A DNA stretch of 64,000 bases from Actinomadura_C alba (GTDB taxonomy: Bacteria > Actinomycetota > Actinomycetes > Streptosporangiales > Streptosporangiaceae): the NCBI RefSeq assembly GCF_039530285.1, contig NZ_BAAAOK010000022.1, forward strand, positions 1-64,000. The letters are read 5' to 3'. Every line of letters begins with the position of its first letter. Within the stretch, counting starts at the first letter, position 1. Positions 1-7,858 of the stretch are shown piece after piece. The position numbers and the translations under genes are program-made. The notes below the pieces were generated by a model that saw only the letters and a list, made by a program, of their open reading frames with translations, was not told where the DNA came from and did not search any database.

Positions 1-64
1 AACCGCTCCTCATCCACGGAACGGATCCACCACACCAAACCCGCCAAGATCCACGGGACACTAC

Positions 65-280
65 CTAGGCGAGATACTCCTGACGAACCCCTGAGCCAGT
101 CATCGGATCAGGGACAAGGACATAACCCACGTTTGCCTTGCGGCTAGGGCGCCCCTTTTTCGCCTTAGGAACAACACCCACCTTGTGGGGGTGGTGCTTG
201 CTGAAATGCGCAGAGGATTCGTGTACGCCTCGCCGCTTGGCGGCGTTCGCCTTGCGGCCACGGCGCCGCTTCGTCGCCAT
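65..280 (-). CDS. Small very basic hypothetical protein
   Basis: A 71-residue frame with an ATG start and a Lys/Arg/His-rich N-terminal half (MATKRRRGRK at the start, then several basic blocks). No family is recognised. It has no convincing Shine-Dalgarno sequence, and base composition here is less GC-rich at third positions than in the neighbouring genes, so it may be foreign DNA or a chance frame. A nucleic-acid-binding role would fit the charge but is only inference. Confidence 0.35.
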   Translation of the reverse strand: MATKRRRGRKANAAKRRGVHESSAHFSKHHPHKVGVVPKAKKGRPSRKANVGYVLVPDPMTGSGVRQEYLA

Positions 281-496
281 AGGCACAACGTAACATCCAG
301 TAACCCATAGAGAAGTTGGATGACCCGGCAGTATCGCACTATGGCGCGAGTGGCCGGTGCTCGCGGCACGGCAGGCAGACAGGTGGGCCGGCGGTGACTG
401 GAGGCGGGGGTCGGTGGCCGGACTTCTGTGAGTTCTGAATGCGAGCTTGGGGCTGCCTGCACGTTCTGGACCTGGCGGGGCCGGCCACGGGCAAGA

Positions 497-517
497 CCCG
501 CGCCCTCTGGGCGCGGG
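497..517 (-). terminator. Terminator of the xylanase gene
   Basis: A perfect 9-bp GC stem (CCCGCGCCC / GGGCGCGGG) with a 3-nt loop lies about 45 bp beyond the xylanase stop codon. Read on the minus strand it is followed by a short T-containing stretch. Confidence 0.6.
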
Positions 518-562
518 CCTCTTGACCTGGCAGGGACCGTGCGGGCTACAGGTGTTCGGAGG

Positions 563-1546
563 TCAGCCTGCGCTGCAGGAGACCGTCGGCCAGGTCGAGT
601 TGCCGTTGTGCTGGATCGTCACACCCCAGTTGTTGCCGTTGCCGTTGGGCCTGGCGGTCAGCACCTGGGCGCTGGGGTAGTCGGCGCTGATGTTCCACGT
701 ACTGATGATCCTCGCTGGGGACGGCACGTTCATCGTCACGGTCCAGTTGCTCGAGCCGCTGACCGCGACGTTGAGGTTGTACCGGTCGCTCCACTGCTGG
801 CCCGCGGACAGCGATGCGGTGCAGCCGCCACCACCACCGCCACCACCGCCGCCGGAGGAGCCGCCCACCGTTATATTGGAATTTCCACTACTTTGATATC
901 CCTCTGTTGCGAGGATCATGTAATCATGGCTGCCCAGATTCATTCCATAACGGGCCCATGCGTCGAAGTGGTTGCCAGAAGTTATGGTTCCGCCGGTTTT
1001 CTTTGACTGTCGGACACTCCAGTACTGATTGAAAGTCCTGGTGCCCTCGATGGAGGGGGCGTTGTATCGCGTCGTCTGGTAGACGTCGTACGTACCACCA
1101 TCGCTGGTGACCGTGCCCTTGTACGTTCCCGTGGGCCTATAAGTTCCCCAGTTGTCGACGATGTAGTATTCCACGAGCGGGTTTCTCGTCCATCCATAGA
1201 GGGTCAAATATGCATTGCCGGACGGATTGAAGCTGCCTGAGTAGTTCACGGCCCTACGTCCGCCGGTGCTCCAGCCCTTACCGGCAACGAAGTTCCCCGT
1301 GTTGCGCCATGAGGTGCTGTAATTGCCACCGGACCCCAGCTCCATGGAGACCGACCCCTGACTGTCGGTCCAGAATGAATAGAAGTAGCCGTTGTTGGTG
1401 CCAGTTTGATTTGAGGTTATGGCTGCGTTGGCGATGCCGGGCAGCATCGTTATGACCGCGACCAGCGCTACGGCCCAGGCACGGCCGATGAGCAGCCTGG
1501 TGCGGCCGCGTCTGCGGCTGTTCGGGTGGGCGGGGGCGTCGTTCAT
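563..1546 (-). CDS. Secreted GH11 endo-1,4-beta-xylanase with CBM2
   Basis: A 327-residue secreted xylanase that would hydrolyse internal beta-1,4-xylosidic bonds of xylan outside the cell. Seen: a long Arg-rich n-region and hydrophobic core with probable cleavage near residue 41; a GH11 domain at about 43-228; a Gly-rich linker of ten consecutive Gly at about 232-241; and a family 2 carbohydrate-binding module at about 242-325 bounded by Cys242 and Cys324. The two GH11 glutamates are present: Glu126 in PLVEYYIVDNWG (nucleophile) and Glu215 in ILATEGYQSSG (acid/base). The domain order and length are normal for actinomycete xylanases. The ATG is preceded by GAGGAGGGA. Two sets of CGAAA/GGAAAC boxes lie upstream, suggesting induction by xylan products. 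The fragment to its right is also from a xylan-active enzyme. Confidence 0.93.
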   Translation of the reverse strand: MNDAPAHPNSRRRGRTRLLIGRAWAVALVAVITMLPGIANAAITSNQTGTNNGYFYSFWTDSQGSVSMELGSGGNYSTSWRNTGNFVAGKGWSTGGRRAVNYSGSFNPSGNAYLTLYGWTRNPLVEYYIVDNWGTYRPTGTYKGTVTSDGGTYDVYQTTRYNAPSIEGTRTFNQYWSVRQSKKTGGTITSGNHFDAWARYGMNLGSHDYMILATEGYQSSGNSNITVGGSSGGGGGGGGGGCTASLSAGQQWSDRYNLNVAVSGSSNWTVTMNVPSPARIISTWNISADYPSAQVLTARPNGNGNNWGVTIQHNGNSTWPTVSCSAG

Positions 1547-1643
1547 GTGCGTGCTTCCCTCCTCGTGAAGGCCGGCCGGGAGGCCGGGCAGCGTGGGAGA
1601 ACCCGGCGAAAGTATGAGTTCGACTCCGTCGAGCAGTCAACAT

Positions 1644-1664
1644 TTTCGGAAACATATCGGAAAC
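1644..1664 (-). promoter_or_regulatory. Direct repeat of GTTTCCGA upstream of the xylanase
   Basis: The octamer TCGGAAAC (GTTTCCGA on the gene strand) occurs twice, at 1646-1653 and 1657-1664. The 11-bp spacing puts both on one face of the helix, about 100 bp before the xylanase ATG. It is a plausible regulator site; the binding protein is unknown. Confidence 0.35.
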
Positions 1665-1790
1665 TTGATCTTGGGCAGGGAATGCTTGAGGAAGTATTTG
1701 GGCTGGTCAATAGCCTTGCCTGGCCGATCGAGTGCGAAGCTGGCCGGTGAAAGCCGCTGTCGAATGCTCAGAATCCGGGCCCGACATCAT

Positions 1791-1801
1791 CGAAAGTTTC
1801 G
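1791..1801. promoter_or_regulatory. CGAAAGTTTCG palindrome, xylanase-type operator
   Basis: A perfect 11-bp palindrome of the CGAAA-N-TTTCG form. CGAAA boxes of this kind are described upstream of Streptomyces xylanase genes. It lies about 245 bp upstream of the GH11 start and about 135 bp upstream of the esterase remnant. An ACTTTCGG half-site follows at 1806-1813. Confidence 0.4.
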
Positions 1802-1935
1802 GAGGACTTTCGGTCATGCTGCGTGGGGTGCGATGGGTAGAGCATGATCAGGGCCGGCCCGTCGTGGCGGATGCCGGCGGGCTCTCCACGTTTCTTGACG
1901 CGGTAGGAGTTGTGGCTTAACGGCGTCCTCGGTGA

Positions 1936-2745
1936 ATGCCACCGATTCAGGACGGTAACCACTGCGCCAACAGGCCTGAATGGAGGACCCCGCTGCAGCA
2001 GAACATCCAGAAGTTCTTGCTGAAGACGGGCGATGCTCCTGGCGTGATCAGGATCTCGCCCAGGGCGCTTGGCAATTTGTCGGAGTGGAGAGACTGGCAG
2101 ACTCCGACCCTCAACGATTCCAGCGACACCACCCCGCCGAGCGCACCGGGCACCCCGGCCGCGTCCAACGTGACCGCCATCAGCGCCACGCTGACCTGGG
2201 CCGCATCCACCGACCAGGGCGGCTCCGGCCTGGTCGGCTACGACATCCTGCGCGCGCCCGGCGCGAGCGGTGGCACGTTCACCCAGGTCGGCACCTCGAC
2301 CACGACCTCGTTCAGCGACACGGGCCTGACCCCGAGCACCACCTACCGCTACCAGGTCAGGGCACGGGACGCCGCGGGTAACACCTCGCCGGTCTCGAAC
2401 ACTGCGGAGGTCACCACCCGGGCCGCCGCGTCCACCGGAACCTGCACGGCCGTTCTGACCGTACAGACCGAGTGGGCCACCGGGTACGTCATCCAGCCGC
2501 TGACCATCACCAACACCGGCACCTCGACGATCACCGGCTGGACGGTCACCTTCACGCTGCCGGCCGGGCACACGCTGACCGGCTCGTGGAACAGCGCCGT
2601 CACCGTCAGCGGGCAGACCGTGACCATCAGGAACGTCGGGCATAACGGCACCCTCGCCCCCGGAGCCGGCACCACCGGCGTCGGCTTCCAGGCGAGTCGC
2701 CCGAACGGCAACACCGCACTTCCGTCCGGATACACCTGCGCCTGA
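1936..2745 (+). pseudogene. 3' remnant of a secreted xylan-active esterase (CE15-like) with Fn3 and CBM2
   Basis: The 269-residue frame has no signal peptide and is preceded directly by an in-frame TGA. Residues 7-60 (GNHCANRPEW, then QQNIQKFLLK and WRDWQTPTL) read like the C-terminal end of a carbohydrate esterase, most like glucuronoyl esterases of family CE15, where a catalytic His lies in such a segment. An Fn3 domain follows at about 66-162 and a CBM2 at 170-268 closed by Cys170 and Cys268. The catalytic domain should be several hundred residues long, so most of it is missing. The remnant may be a 5' deletion product. The CE15 assignment rests on a short segment; another esterase or hydrolase family is possible. 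Confidence 0.6.
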
Positions 2746-2757
2746 CAGCCAGCGCTC

Positions 2758-2796
2758 CCTGGCCCACCCACCCCTCGCCATTGTGGGTGGGCCGGG
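2758..2796. terminator. Bidirectional terminator
   Basis: A perfect 10-bp stem (GGCCCACCCA / TGGGTGGGCC), extended by three more pairs at its base, with a 13-nt loop. It lies between the convergent ends of the esterase remnant and the aldehyde dehydrogenase gene. Confidence 0.65.
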
Positions 2797-2906
2797 AGCT
2801 TAGCGCGTTGGGTGCCGCCCCCCAATGGTGAATCCAGCGGCCAGCAAGCGTGGCTGTCGCCATTGCCTGATCACGTTGGGCCGTGCTGCTCGGTTCTTTG
2901 GTCGGG

Positions 2907-4367
2907 TCACCATTGGACGGCGACGTATTGCGTTTCCAGGTAGTCGAGCATGCCCTCGTGGCCGCCTTCGCGGCCGATGCCGCTCTGCTTGACCCCGCCG
3001 AACGGCGCTGCGGGGTCGCTGACCAGGCCACGGTTGAGCCCGACCATGCCGGACTCGAAGCGCTCGCTCACCCGTAGCCCCCGAGCCAGATCCCCGGTGT
3101 AGACGTAGGCGACCAGCCCGAACTCCGTCGCATTGGCCAGCCGGATCGCCTCGTCCTCGTCGTCGAACGTGACGATCGGGGCGACCGGCCCGAAGATCTC
3201 CTCCCGCAGGATCGGCGCGTCGGAGGGGACGTTCACCAGCACGGTCGGGTCGTAGTAGAAGCCCGGCCGATCCGGGCGGTTGCCGCCGACGACCGCCTCG
3301 GCGCCCACGTCGACCGCACCGCGCACGAGCTCGTCCACCTTGTCGACCGCGTCCTGGTTCACCAGCGGGCCGACCTGGGTGGCCTCCTCGGTGCCGGGGC
3401 CGACGGTCAGTGCCGACATCCGCTCGGCCAGCCTCCTGCCGAACTCGCCGGCGATCGACGACTCGACGTAGAACCGGTTGGCGGCCGTGCACGCCTCTCC
3501 GGCATTGCGCATCTTGGCCACCATCGCGCCCTCGATCGCCGCGTCGAGGTCGGCGTCGGCGAACACGAGGAACGGGGCGTTGCCGCCGAGCTCCATCGAG
3601 GTGTTGATCACCTGGTCGGCCGCCTCTCGCAGCAGCACCCGGCCCACCTCGGTCGACCCGGTGAAGGAGAGCTTTCGGACCCGCGGGTCGTGCAGCATCG
3701 CCGACACCACTGCGCCGGAGCGCCGGGCCGGCAGCACGTTGACCACGCCCGGGGGCACTCCGGCGGCCGCCAGGATCCGGGCCATCGCGAGTGCGGTGAG
3801 CGGCGTGTCGCTCGCCGGTTTCAGGATCACGGTGCAGCCCGCCGCCAATGCCGGGCCGATCTTCCGGGTGGCCATCGCCGCCGGGAAGTTCCATGGCGTC
3901 ACGAGAACGCAGATGCCGACCGGCCGGTGCAGCACGACGATCCGGTTGGCACCCGACGGCGCCGTGGCCACCGAGCCGGCGCCCCGGACGGCCTCCTCGG
4001 AGTACCACCGGAAGAACTCGGCCGCATAGGCCACCTCGCCCCTCGCGTCGATGAGGGCCTTGCCGTTCTCGAGCGAGATCAGCCGGGCGAGGTCCTCGGC
4101 CTGCTCGGTCATCAGCTCGAACGCCTTGCGCAGGATCTCGGCGCGCTCCCGCGGGGCCGTGGCCGCCCACGACGAGGCCGCTCGCTCCGCCGCGTCGACG
4201 GCGGCGATCGCGTCGTCGACCGTGCCGTCGGCCACCGAGGCGACGGTCTCCCCGGTCGCGGGGTCCTGTACGTCGAAGCGGCCGCCGTCGCCCGCCGGCA
4301 CCGCCTTGCCGCCGATGTAGAGGTCGGTGAGCAGGTCGCTCACGAATTCCGGGTTCGTGTCTCCCAT
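2907..4367 (-). CDS. NAD(P)-dependent (semi)aldehyde dehydrogenase, SSADH-like
   Basis: A 486-residue cytoplasmic aldehyde dehydrogenase that oxidises an aldehyde, probably a semialdehyde, to the acid. Seen: the PWNFP segment with Asn160, MELGGN with general base Glu259, and GEACTAANRF with the catalytic Cys293. The length matches the succinate-semialdehyde dehydrogenase (GabD-like) group. The ATG at 4367 is preceded by GAAAGG at good spacing and was preferred over the ATG at 4385, which has none. It is the last gene of a three-gene unit (oxidoreductase, M24 enzyme, dehydrogenase) behind a LacI-type operator. In context it probably oxidises the semialdehyde made by the neighbouring beta-hydroxyacid dehydrogenase. 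Substrate choice cannot be read from sequence. Confidence 0.85.
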   Translation of the reverse strand: MGDTNPEFVSDLLTDLYIGGKAVPAGDGGRFDVQDPATGETVASVADGTVDDAIAAVDAAERAASSWAATAPRERAEILRKAFELMTEQAEDLARLISLENGKALIDARGEVAYAAEFFRWYSEEAVRGAGSVATAPSGANRIVVLHRPVGICVLVTPWNFPAAMATRKIGPALAAGCTVILKPASDTPLTALAMARILAAAGVPPGVVNVLPARRSGAVVSAMLHDPRVRKLSFTGSTEVGRVLLREAADQVINTSMELGGNAPFLVFADADLDAAIEGAMVAKMRNAGEACTAANRFYVESSIAGEFGRRLAERMSALTVGPGTEEATQVGPLVNQDAVDKVDELVRGAVDVGAEAVVGGNRPDRPGFYYDPTVLVNVPSDAPILREEIFGPVAPIVTFDDEDEAIRLANATEFGLVAYVYTGDLARGLRVSERFESGMVGLNRGLVSDPAAPFGGVKQSGIGREGGHEGMLDYLETQYVAVQW

Positions 4368-4389
4368 GGAAGGCCTTTCGATCATGGGC

Positions 4390-5634
4390 TCAGTACGGGT
4401 TGGCTATGACCAGATCCTGGGCGGGGAACAGCGTGAGGATGCGGGTGCCGTCCGCGGTGACGACGACCTCCTCCTCGATCCGTGCCGCCGAGAAGCCGTC
4501 GCTCGCCGGACAGTACGTCTCCAGCGCGAACACCATCCCCGGCCGGAGCTCGATGGGTTCCCGCATGCTGTTGAGCCGCGAGATGATCGGCCGCTCGTGC
4601 AGGCCCAGCCCCAGGCCGTGGCCGAACTGCAGGCCGAACGCCGCCATCTCGTTCTCGAACCCGAACTCGGTCGCCGCGGGCCACACGGCGGCGACCTGGT
4701 CGGTGCCGACCCCGGGCTTGATCATGCTGATCGACGCGTCCATCCACTCCCGCGCCTTGGTGTACGCGTCGCGCTGGCTGGGCGTCGCGCTGCCCACGCT
4801 GAAGGTCCGGTAGTAGCAGGTCCGATAGCCGTTGAAGGAGTGGATGATGTCGAAGAACGCCTGGTCGCCCGGGCGGATCAACCGGTCGGAGAAGTTGTGC
4901 GGATGCGGATTGCACCGCTCACCGCTCACCGCGTTGATGGCCTCGACCTGGTCCGAGCCCATCTCGTACAGCCGCTTGTTCGCGAGCGCGACGATCTCGT
5001 TCTCGCGGATCCCCGGCTTGAGCACTTCGACGATGTCCTGGTAGACACCGTCGACCATCGCCGCGGCCTGGGTGAGCAGCATGATCTCGTCGGCGGACTT
5101 GATCTGCCGCGCGTCGAGCATCAGCTGTTGCGAATCGACCACGGTCAGACCCTGGCGCTGCATCTCGAACAGGAACGGCGGCTCGACGATGTCCACCCCG
5201 ACGGGGGCGTCGGCCACGCCGGCGTCCTCGAGGAGGCCCTTGATCTGTCGTACGGCTTCCACCATGAGACCGGCCGTCGGCGCGATGGCCCCGCGCATGC
5301 CGAGCATGCCGGCGTGACAGTTCGCCGGATCGAGCCACGGGCTGTACAGGCGGTGGTGGCGCGCCGCGGACCCGAAGTCCCACAGCATGGGCTCGCCGCC
5401 GCGGGTCAGCAGGGCGTACCTCGTCATCTTGTCGCCGAGGGCCCCGCCGATCCAGGTCTGCGTGACGTACCGGATGTTGTAGAAGTCGAAGAGCAGGAAG
5501 GCGCCGCACTCGCTCGCCTCGAGCGACGCGCGCGCCCGGCTCAGCCGGTAGTCCCGGAGCCGGCCGAAGTCGACCCGCTGCTCGTAGTCGACTCCCATGT
5601 GCCCCGGTGCGGGCAGCGGAGCGGCGGACGTCAT
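4390..5634 (-). CDS. M24 (creatinase/aminopeptidase P fold) enzyme with altered metal site
   Basis: A 414-residue pita-bread-fold protein: N-terminal creatinase-type domain (about 25-170) and C-terminal M24 domain (about 185-405). Metallopeptidases of this fold bind two metals through Asp, Asp, His, Glu, Glu. Here Asp262 (AFFDII), His339 (FGHGLGLGLH), Glu372 (FALETYCP) and Glu387 (ARIEEEV) are present, but the second Asp, normally in a GYxSDxxRT segment, is Cys273 (GYRTCYYRTF). Such losses are known in non-peptidase members such as creatinase, so a C-N hydrolase or lyase acting on a small molecule is more likely than a peptidase. Its start overlaps the preceding stop (ATGA) and has a GAGGAGG site. 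It probably acts in the LacI-controlled pathway. Confidence 0.8.
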   Translation of the reverse strand: MTSAAPLPAPGHMGVDYEQRVDFGRLRDYRLSRARASLEASECGAFLLFDFYNIRYVTQTWIGGALGDKMTRYALLTRGGEPMLWDFGSAARHHRLYSPWLDPANCHAGMLGMRGAIAPTAGLMVEAVRQIKGLLEDAGVADAPVGVDIVEPPFLFEMQRQGLTVVDSQQLMLDARQIKSADEIMLLTQAAAMVDGVYQDIVEVLKPGIRENEIVALANKRLYEMGSDQVEAINAVSGERCNPHPHNFSDRLIRPGDQAFFDIIHSFNGYRTCYYRTFSVGSATPSQRDAYTKAREWMDASISMIKPGVGTDQVAAVWPAATEFGFENEMAAFGLQFGHGLGLGLHERPIISRLNSMREPIELRPGMVFALETYCPASDGFSAARIEEEVVVTADGTRILTLFPAQDLVIANPY

Positions 5635-6599
5635 GAGTCATCCTCCTCGCGGGCGGCGCCGAGGCCGTCGTCGACCGCGACGTTCTCGGGTTTGAGCTCG
5701 AGCCCGGACGCGGCGGCCTGCAGGTCGAGCAGGATCGAGAAGTCCTCGTCCACCCGGCCGCTGCCGACGCTGGCCTGGACGAGTTGCGCGGTGACCGCCG
5801 AGACCGGCAGGGGCACGTCGAGCCGCCGGGCCGCGGCGAGGCCGAGGTCGAAGTCCTTGCGCAGCAGTACCGGCGTGAACGTCGGGGTGTAGTCGAGGTT
5901 CACGAAGGCGGGGGACTTGTAGCGGGTGAAGGCCGAGCCCATGACGCTGTTGTTGAGGAACTCGAGGAAGGCGTGCCGGGAGACGCCGCCCTTCTCGACG
6001 AGCACGGTGATCTCGGCCATCGTCTGGGTCACCACGCCGAGCATCAGGTTGTGCGCGATCTTCACGAGCCGGGCCGTGTCGCCCTCGCCCACATAGGTGG
6101 CCGACTTGCCGATGTGCTCCAGCAGGTGTGCCACCGTCTCGTACGCCCGCTGCGGCCCCGAGACCACGAGGCTCAGCTCGCCCGCCCTGACGACCTTGCC
6201 GTTTCCGCTGACCGGTGCGGCGAGGAAGTCGACGCCTCTCTCCTCGCACGCCTCGCGCATCGCGGCCGACGTCTCGGTCGAGACCGTGGAGCAGTCGACG
6301 ACGATGCCGGGAACGTGCTCGCCATCGGTGAGCAGCCCGCCCTCGCCGAGCAACACCTGCTCGAGATCGGCCGACGCCGAGACCATCGTGAACACGACGT
6401 CCCGGTCGCGCAGATCGGCGATCGTGCCGGACACCGAGGCGCCGTGGTCCCTGAGGGGCTCCGCCTTGGCGATGGTGCGGTTCCACGCGGTGAGGTCCAC
6501 GCCGGCCCTGGCGAGCCGCTCCGCCATCGCGACGCCCATACGGCCGGTTCCGATCCAGCCGACCCGAAGGCCGGAAGGGTCTGCCGTCGATTGAGTCAT
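5631..6599 (-). CDS. Beta-hydroxyacid dehydrogenase family NAD(P)-dependent oxidoreductase
   Basis: A 322-residue protein of the 3-hydroxyisobutyrate / 6-phosphogluconate dehydrogenase superfamily, which oxidises beta-hydroxyacids to semialdehydes. Seen: the dinucleotide motif WIGTGRMG near the N-terminus, the substrate segment APVSGNGKVVRAGEL in place of the usual DAPVSGG, and the catalytic-Lys helix LVKIAHNLMLG. The ATG at 6599 has AGAGGG at proper spacing; an upstream TTG would place the start inside the operator. It is the first gene of the unit, with a LacI-type operator 14 bp upstream, and its stop overlaps the next start. It pairs logically with the semialdehyde dehydrogenase two genes on. 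Confidence 0.85.
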   Translation of the reverse strand: MTQSTADPSGLRVGWIGTGRMGVAMAERLARAGVDLTAWNRTIAKAEPLRDHGASVSGTIADLRDRDVVFTMVSASADLEQVLLGEGGLLTDGEHVPGIVVDCSTVSTETSAAMREACEERGVDFLAAPVSGNGKVVRAGELSLVVSGPQRAYETVAHLLEHIGKSATYVGEGDTARLVKIAHNLMLGVVTQTMAEITVLVEKGGVSRHAFLEFLNNSVMGSAFTRYKSPAFVNLDYTPTFTPVLLRKDFDLGLAAARRLDVPLPVSAVTAQLVQASVGSGRVDEDFSILLDLQAAASGLELKPENVAVDDGLGAAREEDDS

Positions 6600-6613
6600 G
6601 AGATCTACCCTCT

Positions 6614-6625
6614 GCAATCGTTTGT
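6614..6625. promoter_or_regulatory. LacI-family operator-like site O1
   Basis: GCAATCGTTTGT with a T before it matches the perfect palindrome at 12838-12849 at 10 of 12 positions and shares its TGCAATCG half. It lies directly upstream of the oxidoreductase gene, where a repressor would block transcription of the three-gene unit. Confidence 0.6.
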
Positions 6626-6711
6626 CATCAGCCGTACGAAATGCCCGTTTATGCCCGCTTCACCCATGCCGAGTCACTGCTCGGGGGCCGCCACGCCCGT
6701 GCCGCGGGCCG

Positions 6712-7770
6712 TCAGCGGAGCCGCCGTGCGACCCAGTCGGCGGTGTACGGACGGTGCCAGGGCGCGAGGTTGGCGCAGCCGTGGTTGCCGTCCTCGAGCA
6801 TCAGCAGCTCCACCTCACCGCCGGCCTCGGCCGCCAGCCGCTCCGCGTGCCGCCACGGGATCAGCCGGTCCTTGCGCCCGAAGACGACCAGAAGCGGTGC
6901 GCTGATCGCCTTGGCGGACCCGTCCAGGTTCAGCGTCGAGGCGATGCGGTGAGCCTCCTCGTCCGAACCTGCGCCCGACCTGACCTGGAACGTCTGCCTG
7001 GTGAGGGCGGGCAGGTCGTCCCAGCAGGCGCCGAAGTCGTACGGCCCCGCAAGGGCGACACAGGCCCTGACCCGGTCCCCGACGGCGGCTGCGACCCGGG
7101 GGGCGTAGTAGCCGCCGAGGCTGACTCCCCACACCGCCAACCTGGACTCGTCGATCTCCGGTTGGGCGCCGAGCGCGTCGAGCAGGGCCTCGCCGGGCTG
7201 CGACCAGTCCCCTCGGATCGGCAGGTCGTACTCCGCCTCACCCTGCCCGGGGCCGTCCACGCTGAAGGTGGCGATCCCACGGTCGAGGAACGAGTCCTCG
7301 ACCGACCGCTGCTCCTCCTTGGCCGAGTCCAGCCCGGACAGCAGCAGCACCGCGGGATGCGGGCCAGGGGCGGAGGGCAGGCGCAGCACGCCGACGAGCT
7401 TGGAACCCTCGAAGTCGATCTCGACCCGTCGGCCCGGCGGGGACAGGTGCGGCAGAGCGTCCATGAGGCACGTCAGCGCGCGCAGGTGGGCCTGCTGCAT
7501 CTGGTCCAGATCCTCGACGAAGACGAACTTCGCGAAGTGGTAGTAGATCGCGGCACGGGACAGGTGCCGGCCGGCCGAGAGGAAGCGCTCATCGGCGAGG
7601 GCGTCGCGCCCGAGTTCCTCGTGCTCGGACGCCACCGACGACCAGGCGGCACACCAACCGGCCCAGTCCTCGAGCCCCCGGGTGATCCGTTCGAAGTCGG
7701 AGACGGTCACGCCGTTCGTGGTGAACCGGGGCGCCCAGTGCGCGATGGCCGAGGAGACTCGCTCATCCAT
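6712..7770 (-). CDS. Alpha/beta hydrolase related to 2,6-dihydropseudooxynicotine hydrolase
   Basis: A 352-residue cytoplasmic alpha/beta hydrolase with an N-terminal helical cap (about 1-110). The nucleophile is Ser217 in WGVSLGG, the acid is probably Asp301 (FGRKDRL) and the base His330 (DGNHGCAN). Length, cap and spacing of the triad agree with the C-C bond hydrolase of Arthrobacter nicotine breakdown and its FrsA-like relatives. That enzyme is reported to need an extra acidic residue near position 248; the local sequence here (GACWDD) has no Glu at that spot, so the reaction may be an ester or amide hydrolysis instead. The gene lies between the importer genes and the oxidoreductase unit. 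ATG start with AAAGG about 14 nt upstream. Confidence 0.75.
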   Translation of the reverse strand: MDERVSSAIAHWAPRFTTNGVTVSDFERITRGLEDWAGWCAAWSSVASEHEELGRDALADERFLSAGRHLSRAAIYYHFAKFVFVEDLDQMQQAHLRALTCLMDALPHLSPPGRRVEIDFEGSKLVGVLRLPSAPGPHPAVLLLSGLDSAKEEQRSVEDSFLDRGIATFSVDGPGQGEAEYDLPIRGDWSQPGEALLDALGAQPEIDESRLAVWGVSLGGYYAPRVAAAVGDRVRACVALAGPYDFGACWDDLPALTRQTFQVRSGAGSDEEAHRIASTLNLDGSAKAISAPLLVVFGRKDRLIPWRHAERLAAEAGGEVELLMLEDGNHGCANLAPWHRPYTADWVARRLR

Positions 7771-7858
7771 GGTCGATCAACTGCCTTTCGTGCCGTGCCG
7801 TGCCGGTCGTACGAATGAGTGCGAACGAGTGTGGGGCACCGGTCGCCGAACGGGTCGC

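Larger units (their letters stand above)
1547..1935. other. Intergenic region between two xylan-related genes
   Basis: A 389-bp stretch without a supportable gene. It holds the xylanase leader and promoter area, with repeated GGAAAC/CGAAA boxes described separately. No upstream part of the truncated enzyme at 1936 can be recognised here in any frame. Confidence 0.5.

Noticed and set aside
1..64. Left edge read as the tail of a transposase
   Set aside because: Too short to recognise a family; no terminal inverted repeat was seen.
4390..5634. Assignment of the M24 protein as the DMSP lyase DddP
   Set aside because: The N-terminal segment is similar (LLFDxxNIRY) but the FDTD and VDISRT metal segments of DddP are not kept.
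7805..7850. GTGCGAACGAGTG as a fourth LacI site before the alpha/beta hydrolase gene
   Set aside because: It lacks the CAATCG half conserved in the other three sites.
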